Below are positions 1 through 8,380 of a DNA stretch of 64,000 nt, one piece after another (within the stretch, counting starts at the first letter, position 1; every line of letters starts with the position of its first letter). The notes below the pieces were generated by a model. The model was not told the origin of the DNA and did not search any database. It saw nothing but the letters and a program-made list of their open reading frames with translations. The stretch is taken from the NCBI RefSeq assembly GCF_004135345.1, contig NZ_CP035495.1, positions 1,922,001 through 1,986,000 on the forward strand, written 5' to 3'. The stretch is from Xylanimonas allomyrinae (GTDB lineage Bacteria; Actinomycetota; Actinomycetes; Actinomycetales; Cellulomonadaceae). The translations under genes were made by a program, and so were the position numbers.

Positions 1-105
1 CTGCGCGAGCGGCGCAAGCTGTGTGACCTTGGCGAGCTTGTCCTCCACGTGGCGGCGGAAACGCTCCGGCACCTCCGTGTGCCTTCCGGCGACAACGATC
101 TCCAT
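1..105 (-). CDS. hpf: Ribosome hibernation promoting factor, N-terminus (partial)
   Basis: The reverse strand from the ATG at 105 reads MEIVVAGRHTEVPERFRRHV and continues to the window edge, so only the first 35 residues are present. This is the opening beta-alpha unit of the HPF/RaiA (YfiA) family, which binds the small ribosomal subunit in stationary phase and inactivates or dimerises ribosomes. A purine-rich GGGAGCT lies seven bases before the ATG. It follows comF on the same strand, which is the usual actinobacterial order. Whether it is the long, dimerising form cannot be seen here. Confidence 0.85.
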   Translation of the reverse strand, partial: MEIVVAGRHTEVPERFRRHVEDKLAKVTQLAPLAQ

Positions 106-127
106 CGTGTAGCTCCCTTCTTCGGGA

Positions 128-182
128 GGGCGCCCGCCCACGGGCGCCCGGTGTGGTTCGGCGGCATCCGGTCACCGGATGC
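128..182 (-). promoter_or_regulatory. Two perfect hairpins between comF and hpf
   Basis: The 193-base gap between comF and hpf holds two perfect inverted repeats. One (164-182) has an 8-bp stem GCATCCGG/CCGGATGC with a 3-base loop. The other (128-149) has a 9-bp stem GGGCGCCCG/CGGGCGCCC with a 4-base loop and ends 22 bases before the hpf start codon. Neither is followed by a T-run. The first could end the comF transcript; the second would sit in the 5' leader of hpf. No convincing promoter was found in the gap. Confidence 0.4.
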
Positions 183-298
183 CCGTGACGGCACCACCTC
201 CAAGACGCGCCCGAACTCGGGCCAGCGGCTGACCGTGGGTGTGGTTGGCACCCTCGGTGAGACCCCAGGCTAGCCCCGGTCACGGCTCTGCAACAGCG

Positions 299-1054
299 CT
301 ACGGGGCGCGTGGCGCATGCAGATCCGCGAAGCGCCCCGGCGGCGGTGTCGCGGCCAGCACGAACGCGCCGACGACGTCCGCCCCCACCGCCTCCAGGCA
401 TCGCTCCGAGGCGGCGAGCGTCGCGCCCGTGGTGACGACGTCGTCGACCAGCAGGCAGGCAGGTGCGCCACCGCGACCCGTGCGCCGGCCCGCGGCCGCG
501 AGCGCGCGGACGTCGGCCCTCACGGTCACGTTCGCCCCACGCGCCCTCGCGCCGAGCCCGACCTGGTCGGCCCCGCGACCCCGGCGCAGCGCGGGCGCGA
601 CGGCGCCGCCCACGGCCGCCGCGACCACGCGCGCGAGGGGCGCCAGGTGGTCACGCCCGCGGGCACGCCGCGAGGCGGGGCTCGACGGCGCCGGCACGAC
701 CAGCAGCGGACGGCGTCCGACGACGTCGTGCAGCGTGGGCGCAAGGCCCGCCGCGGCGCGGGCCGCGGCCCGCACCAGCACGGTGTCGAGGTCCGAGCGG
801 GCGCGGTCCTTCCACGCGACCACGACCCCGCGCACAGGACCTTCGTAGCGGGTGAGCGCCCACACGGGCAGCGGGCCGACGCCGTCGACGCGGTCGAGCC
901 GCGGCACGTCGCGCTCGACGCGGACCGGGTCCTGACCGAAGCTCTCGGCACACGGCCCGCACCACGGCACGTCGGTCGCGCCGCACCCGGGGCACTCGAC
1001 AGGGACGACGACGCGGGCGAGCTCGCGCAGCAGCGCGACGACGGGGCTGGGCAT
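299..1054 (-). CDS. comF: ComF family phosphoribosyltransferase-like protein
   Basis: 251 residues from the ATG at 1054; the open frame runs further upstream but that part looks antisense to lpqB. An N-terminal zinc ribbon is visible as CPGC (residues 21-24) and CGPC (32-35). A type I phosphoribosyltransferase fold follows, with the PRPP loop LLVDDVVTTGATL at about 201-213. ComF proteins are linked to DNA uptake in Firmicutes; their role in actinobacteria is unproven, so the name reflects family only. It lies between lpqB and hpf on the same strand, with a 68-base gap after lpqB. Confidence 0.88.
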   Translation of the reverse strand: MPSPVVALLRELARVVVPVECPGCGATDVPWCGPCAESFGQDPVRVERDVPRLDRVDGVGPLPVWALTRYEGPVRGVVVAWKDRARSDLDTVLVRAAARAAAGLAPTLHDVVGRRPLLVVPAPSSPASRRARGRDHLAPLARVVAAAVGGAVAPALRRGRGADQVGLGARARGANVTVRADVRALAAAGRRTGRGGAPACLLVDDVVTTGATLAASERCLEAVGADVVGAFVLAATPPPGRFADLHAPRAP

Positions 1055-1122
1055 GCACGCATCGTGGCGCCCCCGCGGCCCTCCCCGTGCGCCCTGTGGA
1101 CAACCCGTCCGGGTCGACCCGG

Positions 1123-2829
1123 TCAGCCCGGGAAGGCCGCCAGGGTCACGCCCTGCGCGACCACGGGCCAGACCGCCGAGGACTGGTGCAGGTACAGCAC
1201 CCCCTGGCCGTCGAGCGCAAGCACCGACCCCGTGCCGACGGTGGCGCTGAGCGACGTCGGCGAGCTCACCCCGCTCAGACGGCGAGCGAGACCGCCGGCC
1301 GAGCCGGCCAGACCGCCCACGCCCGCGAGGTACACCACGGCGCCGTCCTCCTGGCCCAGCAGCGCGAGGGCAGCCTCGTCCTGCCACACGGCCTGCGACA
1401 CGTCACCCACCGACTGCCCGACCGTCACGGGCGTCGCGAGCGCCGTCGGGACGCCGCGCTGGTCGCGCACGATGCCCGCGACCTGGACGGCAGGGCCGCC
1501 CGGTCCCGTCGAGACCACGGCCAGCCGGGCGCCGTCCGGTGCGACGCTCAGCGACGTCACGGTGCGGTCCTCGAGCCACGGCGCCGCCACCGAGTAGCGG
1601 CCACCGGTCGGCAGGACGGCCTCCACGGGCCCGGCGCGCTCACCGCTCCACGTCACCCCGAACCGGTCGACCGACGGCGCGAGCAGGTCCGCGCCCTCCA
1701 GCAGCACGGCACGGTCGCCCGTGACGCGCACGATGCGCGTCGACCCGTCGCGCACGACGACCGTGCTGGCGCCGGAGCCGAGCGCGAGCGCCGTCGGGTC
1801 GAGCCCGTCGAGGTTCGCCGCGACGTCGGACTCCACCAGCTCACGCCCCGCGAGCGACCAGAGCTTGCCGTCGCGCAGCACGAGCGCCTGCCCGGTGGTG
1901 CGCGGCAGGCTCGGCAGCTCGACGTCGTCGGGCGGCACGATCGGGCCGTTGCGGTCGAGCAGGGTGACGCCCACGCCCTCGCTCACGCCGTCGGAGAGCG
2001 TCGCGCGCAGCTGGGCCGCGAACAGCCCGCGCGCCTCGCCCGAGGCCTCGCCGACCTGCTCGGTGAGCGGGACCTGGAGGTTGCCGTCGGGTCCCTCGGT
2101 GACCGAGTTGAGCGCGAGCGCCGTGCCTGCCGGCAGCAGCGACGTGACGGCCGCCCCGAGCCACTCGGGCGGTCCCGCGAGGATCTCCTGGACGGCGTTG
2201 GTGCGCCACGTCTGCTGCGGGAACCAGCGCACGTCGGGCACCCAGTTCTTCAGGTCGGGCGTCGGGAAGTACAGGCGTGTGCGGTGGTAGGTCGCGTTGA
2301 ACACCTGGGCCGGCACCAGCAGGCCGTCCTCGAGCGAGGTGATGCGCCACTGACCGCCCTCGCGCGTCAGCTCGAACGTCGTGTCCTTGGTGGTCGGCAC
2401 GGGCTCCTCGGTGAACGCGCCGCGCTCGTCGAGCGAGGCCACGACCGTCCCCGAGGCGTGCACGACGGCACGATCGGGCTGCTGGTCGAGGCTCTCGGGC
2501 GTGCTCAGCTGCACGGGACCGTCGAGCACGACGACCTGGGCGTAGGGCCGCCACTCCGTCACCGCCGACGAGGCCAGGTACTCGCGCGCCACGCTGAACG
2601 GCGTCGTCGACGTCGGGCCGGCCTGCGCCGCGAGCAGGAAGCCCCGCACGATCGCGTCCGGGTCGGCGTCGAAGGCGGGACTCGTGGCGATGAAGCCGAC
2701 GTCGACGCCGCGGGAGACCTCGGAGCCACCGTCGCGGACCCGGCCCGCGACAGGAATCGTCGCGCACCCGGCCGCGAGCGCCGCCACGGCGATCCCCGCG
2801 GCCGCGGCCCGCACGCGCCGGCCGATCAC
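1123..2829 (-). CDS. lpqB: Lipoprotein LpqB
   Basis: 568 residues. A signal peptide ends in the lipobox LAAGC (Cys22), so the mature protein should be a lipid-anchored exported protein. A GerMN-type domain occupies roughly residues 60-300 and the C-terminal half resembles a beta-propeller-like region, the usual LpqB layout. In mycobacteria LpqB associates with the sensor MtrB and modulates MtrA phosphorylation and cell-envelope homeostasis. Its ATG overlaps the mtrB stop by four bases (ATGA), so it should be translationally coupled to mtrB and is the third gene of the mtrA-mtrB-lpqB operon. Confidence 0.93.
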   Translation of the reverse strand: MIGRRVRAAAAGIAVAALAAGCATIPVAGRVRDGGSEVSRGVDVGFIATSPAFDADPDAIVRGFLLAAQAGPTSTTPFSVAREYLASSAVTEWRPYAQVVVLDGPVQLSTPESLDQQPDRAVVHASGTVVASLDERGAFTEEPVPTTKDTTFELTREGGQWRITSLEDGLLVPAQVFNATYHRTRLYFPTPDLKNWVPDVRWFPQQTWRTNAVQEILAGPPEWLGAAVTSLLPAGTALALNSVTEGPDGNLQVPLTEQVGEASGEARGLFAAQLRATLSDGVSEGVGVTLLDRNGPIVPPDDVELPSLPRTTGQALVLRDGKLWSLAGRELVESDVAANLDGLDPTALALGSGASTVVVRDGSTRIVRVTGDRAVLLEGADLLAPSVDRFGVTWSGERAGPVEAVLPTGGRYSVAAPWLEDRTVTSLSVAPDGARLAVVSTGPGGPAVQVAGIVRDQRGVPTALATPVTVGQSVGDVSQAVWQDEAALALLGQEDGAVVYLAGVGGLAGSAGGLARRLSGVSSPTSLSATVGTGSVLALDGQGVLYLHQSSAVWPVVAQGVTLAAFPG

Positions 2830-4595
2830 GGGCGCACCTGCCCGATGTCGTCGAGCGGCAGCGCGCTCAGGTCCGGGATCGCCGTCGGCGTGGGGCCCTC
2901 GGCGGACACGACGACGGGGATCTGCCCCGTGGGCAGGTGGGGCAGCGCACGCGGTTCGGGCACGAGCGGCAGCGGCGGGTCGTCGACCGGCAGGCCCGCG
3001 CGGCGCGGCAGCGTGAGCCGGAAGCTCGCGCCCGCGCCGGGCTTGCCCCAGGCTTCGAGCCGGCCGGCGTGCAGGCGGGCGTCCTCGAGCGAGATCGCCA
3101 GCCCGAGGCCGGTCCCGCCCGAGGTGCGAGCGCGCGCCGGGTCGGCACGCCAGAACCTGTCGAACACGTGCGCCACCTCGTCGTGGGTCATGCCGATGCC
3201 GTGGTCGCGGACGACGACGGCCACCGCGTTGGCGTTGGCGCCCACCGTGATCTCCACGGGCTTGCCCTCCGCGTGCTCGACGGCGTTGACCACCAGGTTG
3301 CGCAGGATCCGCTCGACGCGTCGCGGGTCGACGTCGGCGACCGCCGGCTCCTCGGGCAACGTGACCGACAGGAACACGCCCTTGCGTTCCGCGAGCGGGG
3401 TGGCCGTGTCGACGACGGCCGCGACGACGCCCTCCAGGTCACGCTGCTCGACGTCGAGCACGGCTGCCCCGGCGTCGAACCGGGAGATCTCCAGAAGGTC
3501 GGCGAGCAGCTCCTCGAAGCGGTCGAGCTGTTGCTGGAGCAGCTCCGCGGAACGGCGCGCCCCGTCGTCGAGCTCGTCCCGCGAGGCGTGGATGACCTCG
3601 CCGGCGATGCGGATGGTGGTCAGCGGGGTGCGCAGCTCGTGCGAGACGTCGGAGACGAACCGCCGCTGGGCGGCGGACAGCTCCTCCATCCGGCGGATCT
3701 GGTCCTGCAGCGACGCGGCCATCTCGTTGAAGGTGCGCGCAAGGGTCGCCATCTCGTCGTAGCCCTTGCCCGGCATGCGCTCGGACAGGTGCCCGTCGGC
3801 GAGCCGCGCGGCCGTGGCCGCGGCACGCCGCACCGGGGTGACCGCCTGGCGGGTCACCAGCCAGGTGATGACGCCGATGAGCGCGAGGATCGCCAGGCCG
3901 CCGAGCGCGAGCGTGCGCTGCACGAACCGCAGCGTCTCCTGCTCGGGCTGGAGCGAGTAGAGCGTGTAGAAGCCGAACCGGCCGGCCGTCGGCACGTCGA
4001 CCACCGAGCCGAACACGACGCCCGGCTCGTCACGGCCCGAGTAGGCGAGATCGGCGGGGATGCGTACCGACTGCCACTTCTGGTGCTCCGACGTGAGCGT
4101 GGCGCTGCGCAGCTGCGACGAGACGAGCCCGCTGCGCGCCATGCCCTGCGGGAAGGCGATGTCGTTGAGCGCCGCTGCCGGGGTGTCTCCCGCCGAGGCG
4201 AACATCGAGCCGCGAGCGCTCGCGGCGCCGTTCCGCTGCGGGTCGGCGAGCGTGATGATCAGGGCCTGCACGTCGGCGCTCGACGTCACGGGCGACGACG
4301 CGAGCGCCTCGCGCACCGCGGCCGCCGAGCGCGCCGACTCGATGTCGAGCTGGGAGACACGCTGCTCGAAGAGTCCGTCGCGCACCGAGATCGACAGGAA
4401 CCCGCCGATGGCCGCGACCGCGACGACGCCGACGGCGAGCGCCGAGGTCACCACGCGCACCTGCATCGACGAGCGCCAGCGGTAGACCGTCGCCCGGGAC
4501 TGCCGGGCGACCGACACGCGCACCCGCCGCCACAGCACGCCGACGGCCCAGACGCGGCCCCGGGGCGATGCCGAGCCCGTCGCCGCCGCGGTCAC
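2826..4595 (-). CDS. mtrB: Sensor histidine kinase MtrB
   Basis: 589 residues from a GTG. Two membrane segments (about 47-70 and 229-249) bracket an extracytoplasmic sensor region; a HAMP domain (250-302) follows. The dimerisation/phosphoacceptor helix carries FVSDVSHELRTPLTTIR with the phosphorylatable His319. The ATPase domain has an N box (LRNLVVNAVEHA), DHGIGM and GGTGLGLAIS. It would phosphorylate MtrA, the essential actinobacterial regulator of cell-wall metabolism and division. The start overlaps the mtrA stop by four bases. The C-terminus ends in a proline-rich tail, as is common in this family. Confidence 0.95.
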   Translation of the reverse strand: MTAAATGSASPRGRVWAVGVLWRRVRVSVARQSRATVYRWRSSMQVRVVTSALAVGVVAVAAIGGFLSISVRDGLFEQRVSQLDIESARSAAAVREALASSPVTSSADVQALIITLADPQRNGAASARGSMFASAGDTPAAALNDIAFPQGMARSGLVSSQLRSATLTSEHQKWQSVRIPADLAYSGRDEPGVVFGSVVDVPTAGRFGFYTLYSLQPEQETLRFVQRTLALGGLAILALIGVITWLVTRQAVTPVRRAAATAARLADGHLSERMPGKGYDEMATLARTFNEMAASLQDQIRRMEELSAAQRRFVSDVSHELRTPLTTIRIAGEVIHASRDELDDGARRSAELLQQQLDRFEELLADLLEISRFDAGAAVLDVEQRDLEGVVAAVVDTATPLAERKGVFLSVTLPEEPAVADVDPRRVERILRNLVVNAVEHAEGKPVEITVGANANAVAVVVRDHGIGMTHDEVAHVFDRFWRADPARARTSGGTGLGLAISLEDARLHAGRLEAWGKPGAGASFRLTLPRRAGLPVDDPPLPLVPEPRALPHLPTGQIPVVVSAEGPTPTAIPDLSALPLDDIGQVRP

Positions 4596-5272
4596 GTGGG
4601 GGCGCCCGCCTTGTAGCCGACGCCGCGGACGGTCAGCACGATCTCCGGGTTCTCCGGGTCACGCTCGACCTTGGAGCGCAGGCGCTGCACGTGCACGTTG
4701 ACCAGGCGCGTGTCGGCCGAGTGCCGGTAGCCCCAGACCTTCTCCAGCAGCACCTCACGGGTGAAGACCTGCCACGGTTTGCGGGCCAGCGCGACGAGCA
4801 GGTCGAACTCCAGGGGCGTCAGGCTGATGCGGACGCCGTCGCGCGTCACGGCGTGGCCCGTCACGTCGATCTCGACGTCGCCGACCAGAAGCCGCTCGGG
4901 GCCCGGGTCCTCCGTGCGTCGCAGGCGTGCGCGGATGCGGGCGACGAGCTCCTTGGGCTTGAAGGGCTTGGGCACGTAGTCGTCGGCGCCCGACTCCAGG
5001 CCGAGCACGACGTCGACGGTGTCGCTCTTGGCCGTGAGCATGATGATCGGCACGCCCGACTCGGCGCGGATCTCGCGGCACACCTGGGTGCCGTCCCTCC
5101 CGGGGAGCATGAGGTCGAGCAGCACCACGTCGGGCTGCGTCGCGCGGAAGGCGGCGAGCGCACCGTCTCCGTCGGCGCAGAAGACCGGGTCGAATCCCTC
5201 GGCGCGCAGCACAATGCCGATCATCTCGGCCAGGGCGGTGTCATCATCGACCACAAGCACACGCGACTTCAT
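4592..5272 (-). CDS. mtrA: Response regulator MtrA
   Basis: 226 residues. The receiver domain has the acidic pocket DDD (residues 9-11), phosphoacceptor Asp53 (LLDLMLPG), Thr80 and Lys102. The C-terminal OmpR/PhoB winged-helix domain ends in RLRSKVERDPENPEIVLTVR, the typical recognition-helix and wing region. MtrA controls cell-wall hydrolase and division genes in actinobacteria. It is first in the mtrA-mtrB-lpqB operon. A NANNNT hexamer (CAGACT, 5279-5284) six bases before the ATG hints at a leaderless transcript, but this is weaker than the TANNNT cases elsewhere in the window. Confidence 0.96.
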   Translation of the reverse strand: MKSRVLVVDDDTALAEMIGIVLRAEGFDPVFCADGDGALAAFRATQPDVVLLDLMLPGRDGTQVCREIRAESGVPIIMLTAKSDTVDVVLGLESGADDYVPKPFKPKELVARIRARLRRTEDPGPERLLVGDVEIDVTGHAVTRDGVRISLTPLEFDLLVALARKPWQVFTREVLLEKVWGYRHSADTRLVNVHVQRLRSKVERDPENPEIVLTVRGVGYKAGAPT

Positions 5273-5330
5273 GTGGTCAGTCTGCCAGGCGAAGCCTGTG
5301 GACGGCGGCCGGTGACCTGGGGTGGCACGC

Positions 5331-5336
5331 TATCGT
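5331..5336 (+). promoter_or_regulatory. Candidate -10 element for the membrane/DUF4129 operon
   Basis: TATCGT fits the actinobacterial -10 pattern TANNNT. It lies 33 bases before the ATG at 5370 and leaves room for the ribosome binding site GGGGAGAG at 5361. No clear -35 is visible. The element is in the 97-base gap between the divergent mtrA and the 5370 gene. Confidence 0.35.
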
Positions 5337-5369
5337 GGCCGCACGACTGCACGTCCACACGGGGAGAGC

Positions 5370-7214
5370 ATGAGCACGCCGCAGCAACCTGACGACGTCC
5401 GACCAGTGCCGCCCGACCCTGGATCCGTCCCGCCGCCCGCCGGCTGGGGCGACGTGCCGCGCTACGGGCGCTACGGGGCGGCGTCGGCGCAGGCACGCTC
5501 GCCCTACGGCAGCCCGGCCGGACCGTCGCCCTACCGCCCTCCGGCCGACCGGCCCGGCATCGTCCCGCTGCGGCCTCTGACGCTTGGTGAGATCTACGAC
5601 GGCGCGTTCGGAGCGGTGCGGCACAACCCCGCCGTCATGCTCGGGCTGGCCTTCCTCGTCATCCTGGCCGCGACCGTCGTCGGCGTGCTCGTCGGCGAGC
5701 TGCTCGTCGCGCCGTTCACGCGCTTTCTCTCCCCGGTCTTCTCCGACCCGGGTCTGCGCGAGACGGAGGACCTCTTCGGCTTCGGCGCGGGCGAGGTGGC
5801 CCGCCTGTACGCGACGACGTCCGGGGCCGCCCTGGCGTTCCTTCTCGCCGGGCCGATCGTCAACGGCATCCTCACGGTCTCGGTGAGCCGCTCGGTGCTC
5901 GGCGAGAAGGCCAGCGTGCGTGACGTCTGGGCCCGCGTCGGGCCACGCGTGTGGCTGCTGCTCGCCTGGTCGCTCCTTCAGACCGTCGCGCTGCTCGTCG
6001 TCGGCTGCGTGCTGTTGTTCGTCACCTTCCTGCTGACCATCGCGGCGGAGCAGGCGTCGACCGCGCTCGCGGTGCTGGTCGTGATCCCCATGCTCCTGGG
6101 CACCGTCGCGGTGCTCGCATGGCTCGGCATACGGCTGCTGCTCGTCCCACCCGCGCTCGCGCTCGAACGCGCACCGCTGTGGGCGACCGTGCGCCGCGCC
6201 TGGATCCTGACGCGACGCTCGTTCTGGAGGACCTTCGGCATCTACCTGCTCGCCTACGTCATCGTCTCGGTGATCGCCCAGATCATCGCCGGGGCGCTGG
6301 GCGTCGTCGGCGGCGTCGCGTCCCTCTCGTCCCAGTCGGTGGGCATGGCGGTCTTCGTCACCACCGTCGTGACGACGGTGATCAGCACGGCCATCTCGAC
6401 GATCTTCCTCGCCGGCGTGGTCTCGCTGATGTACATCGACCTGCGCATGCGTCGCGAAGGTCTCGACGTCACGCTCGCGGCGACCGCCGCCGCCCGGGGG
6501 ACTGAGTCGGTGCGGGTGCCGCTCACTCTCGCCGGGATCGTCCTGACAGACGTGCCTGTCGTCCCCGACCGCGACACGGCGCGCCGCTGGCTGGTCGAGG
6601 AGCTGTCGCGGTCCGAGTACGCGACCGAGTCGTCGCTGCTCCGGCGGCTCTGGGAGTGGTTCATGGGGCTGTTCGACGGCATCCCGGCGCTCACCGCCCC
6701 CTCGTGGCCGGTGCTGCTGGGCACCGTCGTCGTCGTCGCAGCGGTGCTCCTGGTGGCCCGCTGGGTCACCGGACCCGTCCGGCTCGCGCGCACGCGCGCG
6801 AGTGCCGCGCCCCTGGTCGCGCCCGACGACACCCGCACCGCCGCCCAGCTGCGCGCGGCGGCCGACGCCGCAGCCGCACGCGGCGACTGGTCGACGGCCG
6901 TCGCCGACGGGTTCCGAGCCGTCGTGCGCGGGCTCGAGGAGCGCACGGTGCTCGACGTGCAGCCGGGCCGCACCGCGCAGGAGGCCGCACAGGCGGCCAC
7001 GGCCCGCCTGCCGGCACTCGACGCACCCCTGCACGCGGGCGCCACGCTGTTCGACGACGTCGTCTACGGGGAGCACGGCGCCGGGCCCGCCGACGCCGCG
7101 TCCGTGCGCGAGCTCGACGTCGCCGTCGGAGCCGCACGGGTGGGCCCTCTGCGCGCCACGGCCGACGCCCTGACCGGCGCAGGCGCGTCCCTGGACGGAC
7201 GGGGACCGACGTGA
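5370..7214 (+). CDS. Membrane protein with GDPD-type membrane domain fused to DUF4129
   Basis: 614 residues from the ATG at 5370, chosen because GGGGAGAG lies just upstream. A Pro/Gly-rich cytoplasmic start leads to LRPLTLGEIYDGAFGAV, the entry motif of the glycerophosphodiesterase membrane-domain family, with about six membrane helices to residue ~360. After ~380 the sequence becomes a DUF4129 protein: one membrane helix (~450) and the cytoplasmic C-terminal domain. These parts are commonly separate genes. One extra G in CCCGGGGG (6493-6500) would place a TGA at 6503-6505 and leave a GTG start at 6510 for DUF4129, so this may be two genes joined by one missing base. It is first in the MoxR-type cluster. 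Confidence 0.75.
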   Translation: MSTPQQPDDVRPVPPDPGSVPPPAGWGDVPRYGRYGAASAQARSPYGSPAGPSPYRPPADRPGIVPLRPLTLGEIYDGAFGAVRHNPAVMLGLAFLVILAATVVGVLVGELLVAPFTRFLSPVFSDPGLRETEDLFGFGAGEVARLYATTSGAALAFLLAGPIVNGILTVSVSRSVLGEKASVRDVWARVGPRVWLLLAWSLLQTVALLVVGCVLLFVTFLLTIAAEQASTALAVLVVIPMLLGTVAVLAWLGIRLLLVPPALALERAPLWATVRRAWILTRRSFWRTFGIYLLAYVIVSVIAQIIAGALGVVGGVASLSSQSVGMAVFVTTVVTTVISTAISTIFLAGVVSLMYIDLRMRREGLDVTLAATAAARGTESVRVPLTLAGIVLTDVPVVPDRDTARRWLVEELSRSEYATESSLLRRLWEWFMGLFDGIPALTAPSWPVLLGTVVVVAAVLLVARWVTGPVRLARTRASAAPLVAPDDTRTAAQLRAAADAAAARGDWSTAVADGFRAVVRGLEERTVLDVQPGRTAQEAAQAATARLPALDAPLHAGATLFDDVVYGEHGAGPADAASVRELDVAVGAARVGPLRATADALTGAGASLDGRGPT

Positions 7215-8380
7215 CCGCCGTCGTCGGGGATCGGACCACGGCCCTCGACCGCGCCGGGCGACGCTGGCGCCGCGTCCGCTGGACGCTGCTGGTGCTGGCA
7301 CTGTTCGCACTGGTGGTCGCCGTCCTCGCGGTCGCTCGCCCCACCACCACGACCGCGGCGTACTCGCCCGACTCGGTCGCACCCGACGGCTCGCGCGCGC
7401 TGGCGCAGGTGCTGCGGCGCCAGGGTGTGGACGTGCGGCACGTGACCACCGTCGACGAGGCCGTGCGCGCCGCCGCGCCGGGGACGACCCTCCTGGTCGC
7501 ACCCGCGCCGCTGCTGACCACCGAGCAGGCCGAGGCGATCGCGCAGGTGCCCGCCGACGTCGTGCTGGTCGCCCCCGGCGGAACCCTCCTCGACCTCGCG
7601 ACCGACGGCACCGTCGGCCTGTCGGTCCAGGCCGACGGCGGTGACCTCGCACCGGGCTGCGACGACCCCGCCGCCCAGGCGGCCGGAACGGTGCGCCTGT
7701 ACGCCCCGCTGCTGGTTCTCGACGAGACCGTGACCGCCTGCTATCCGGCCGGCGACGGCGTCGGCCTCGCGCACCTCGACGCCTCCCGCACGGGCCGCGG
7801 GAACGTGACCGCCGTCGGCGACCCGGCGCTGCTGCGCAACGACAGCGTGACCGCACAGGGCAATGCGGCGCTCGCGCTGCGGCTGCTCGGCGCGAACGAG
7901 CGCCTGGTGTGGTTCGTTCCCGATCCGTTCGACACCACCACCGGCGAGGGGGTGAGCGCGCAGGGCGGCGTCCTGCCCCGCTGGGCGGGCGTGATCGCGC
8001 TGTGGGCCCTGCTGTGCGCCGTGGTCGCCGCGGCATGGCGCGCGCGCAGGCTCGGACCGCTCGTCGCCGAAGACCTGCCCGTCGTCGTCCCGGCCGCCGA
8101 GACGACGCGCGGGCGCGGACGGCTGTACCGGCGAGCCCGGGCCCGCGGGCACGCCGCCGCCGCGCTGCGCGCCGCCGCAGCCGACCGCATGGCCGGACGT
8201 CTCGGCGTCTCGCGCGGCGCCGGAGCCACGACGCTCGTCGACGCCGTCGCGCAGGCGAGCACGCGCGACCCCCACGAAGTCCGGGACCTGATGTACGGAC
8301 CGCCACCCGCCGACGACGCCGCGCTCGCCGCGCTCGCACGCCGGCTCGACGACCTGGAGAGCGAGGTTCACCGACAGTGA
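7211..8380 (+). CDS. DUF4350 domain protein
   Basis: 389 residues from a GTG that overlaps the stop of the previous gene (GTGA). A membrane helix at about 24-42 is followed by an extracytoplasmic DUF4350 domain (YSPDSVAPDGSRALAQVLRR, then repeated LLVAP-type strands), and a second helix near residue 265. DUF4350 proteins occur beside MoxR ATPases and DUF58 proteins in actinobacteria; their biochemical role is not known. The arrangement suggests a membrane partner of the MoxR/DUF58 pair. The frame is intact and composition matches its neighbours. Confidence 0.85.
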   Translation: MTAVVGDRTTALDRAGRRWRRVRWTLLVLALFALVVAVLAVARPTTTTAAYSPDSVAPDGSRALAQVLRRQGVDVRHVTTVDEAVRAAAPGTTLLVAPAPLLTTEQAEAIAQVPADVVLVAPGGTLLDLATDGTVGLSVQADGGDLAPGCDDPAAQAAGTVRLYAPLLVLDETVTACYPAGDGVGLAHLDASRTGRGNVTAVGDPALLRNDSVTAQGNAALALRLLGANERLVWFVPDPFDTTTGEGVSAQGGVLPRWAGVIALWALLCAVVAAAWRARRLGPLVAEDLPVVVPAAETTRGRGRLYRRARARGHAAAALRAAAADRMAGRLGVSRGAGATTLVDAVAQASTRDPHEVRDLMYGPPPADDAALAALARRLDDLESEVHRQ

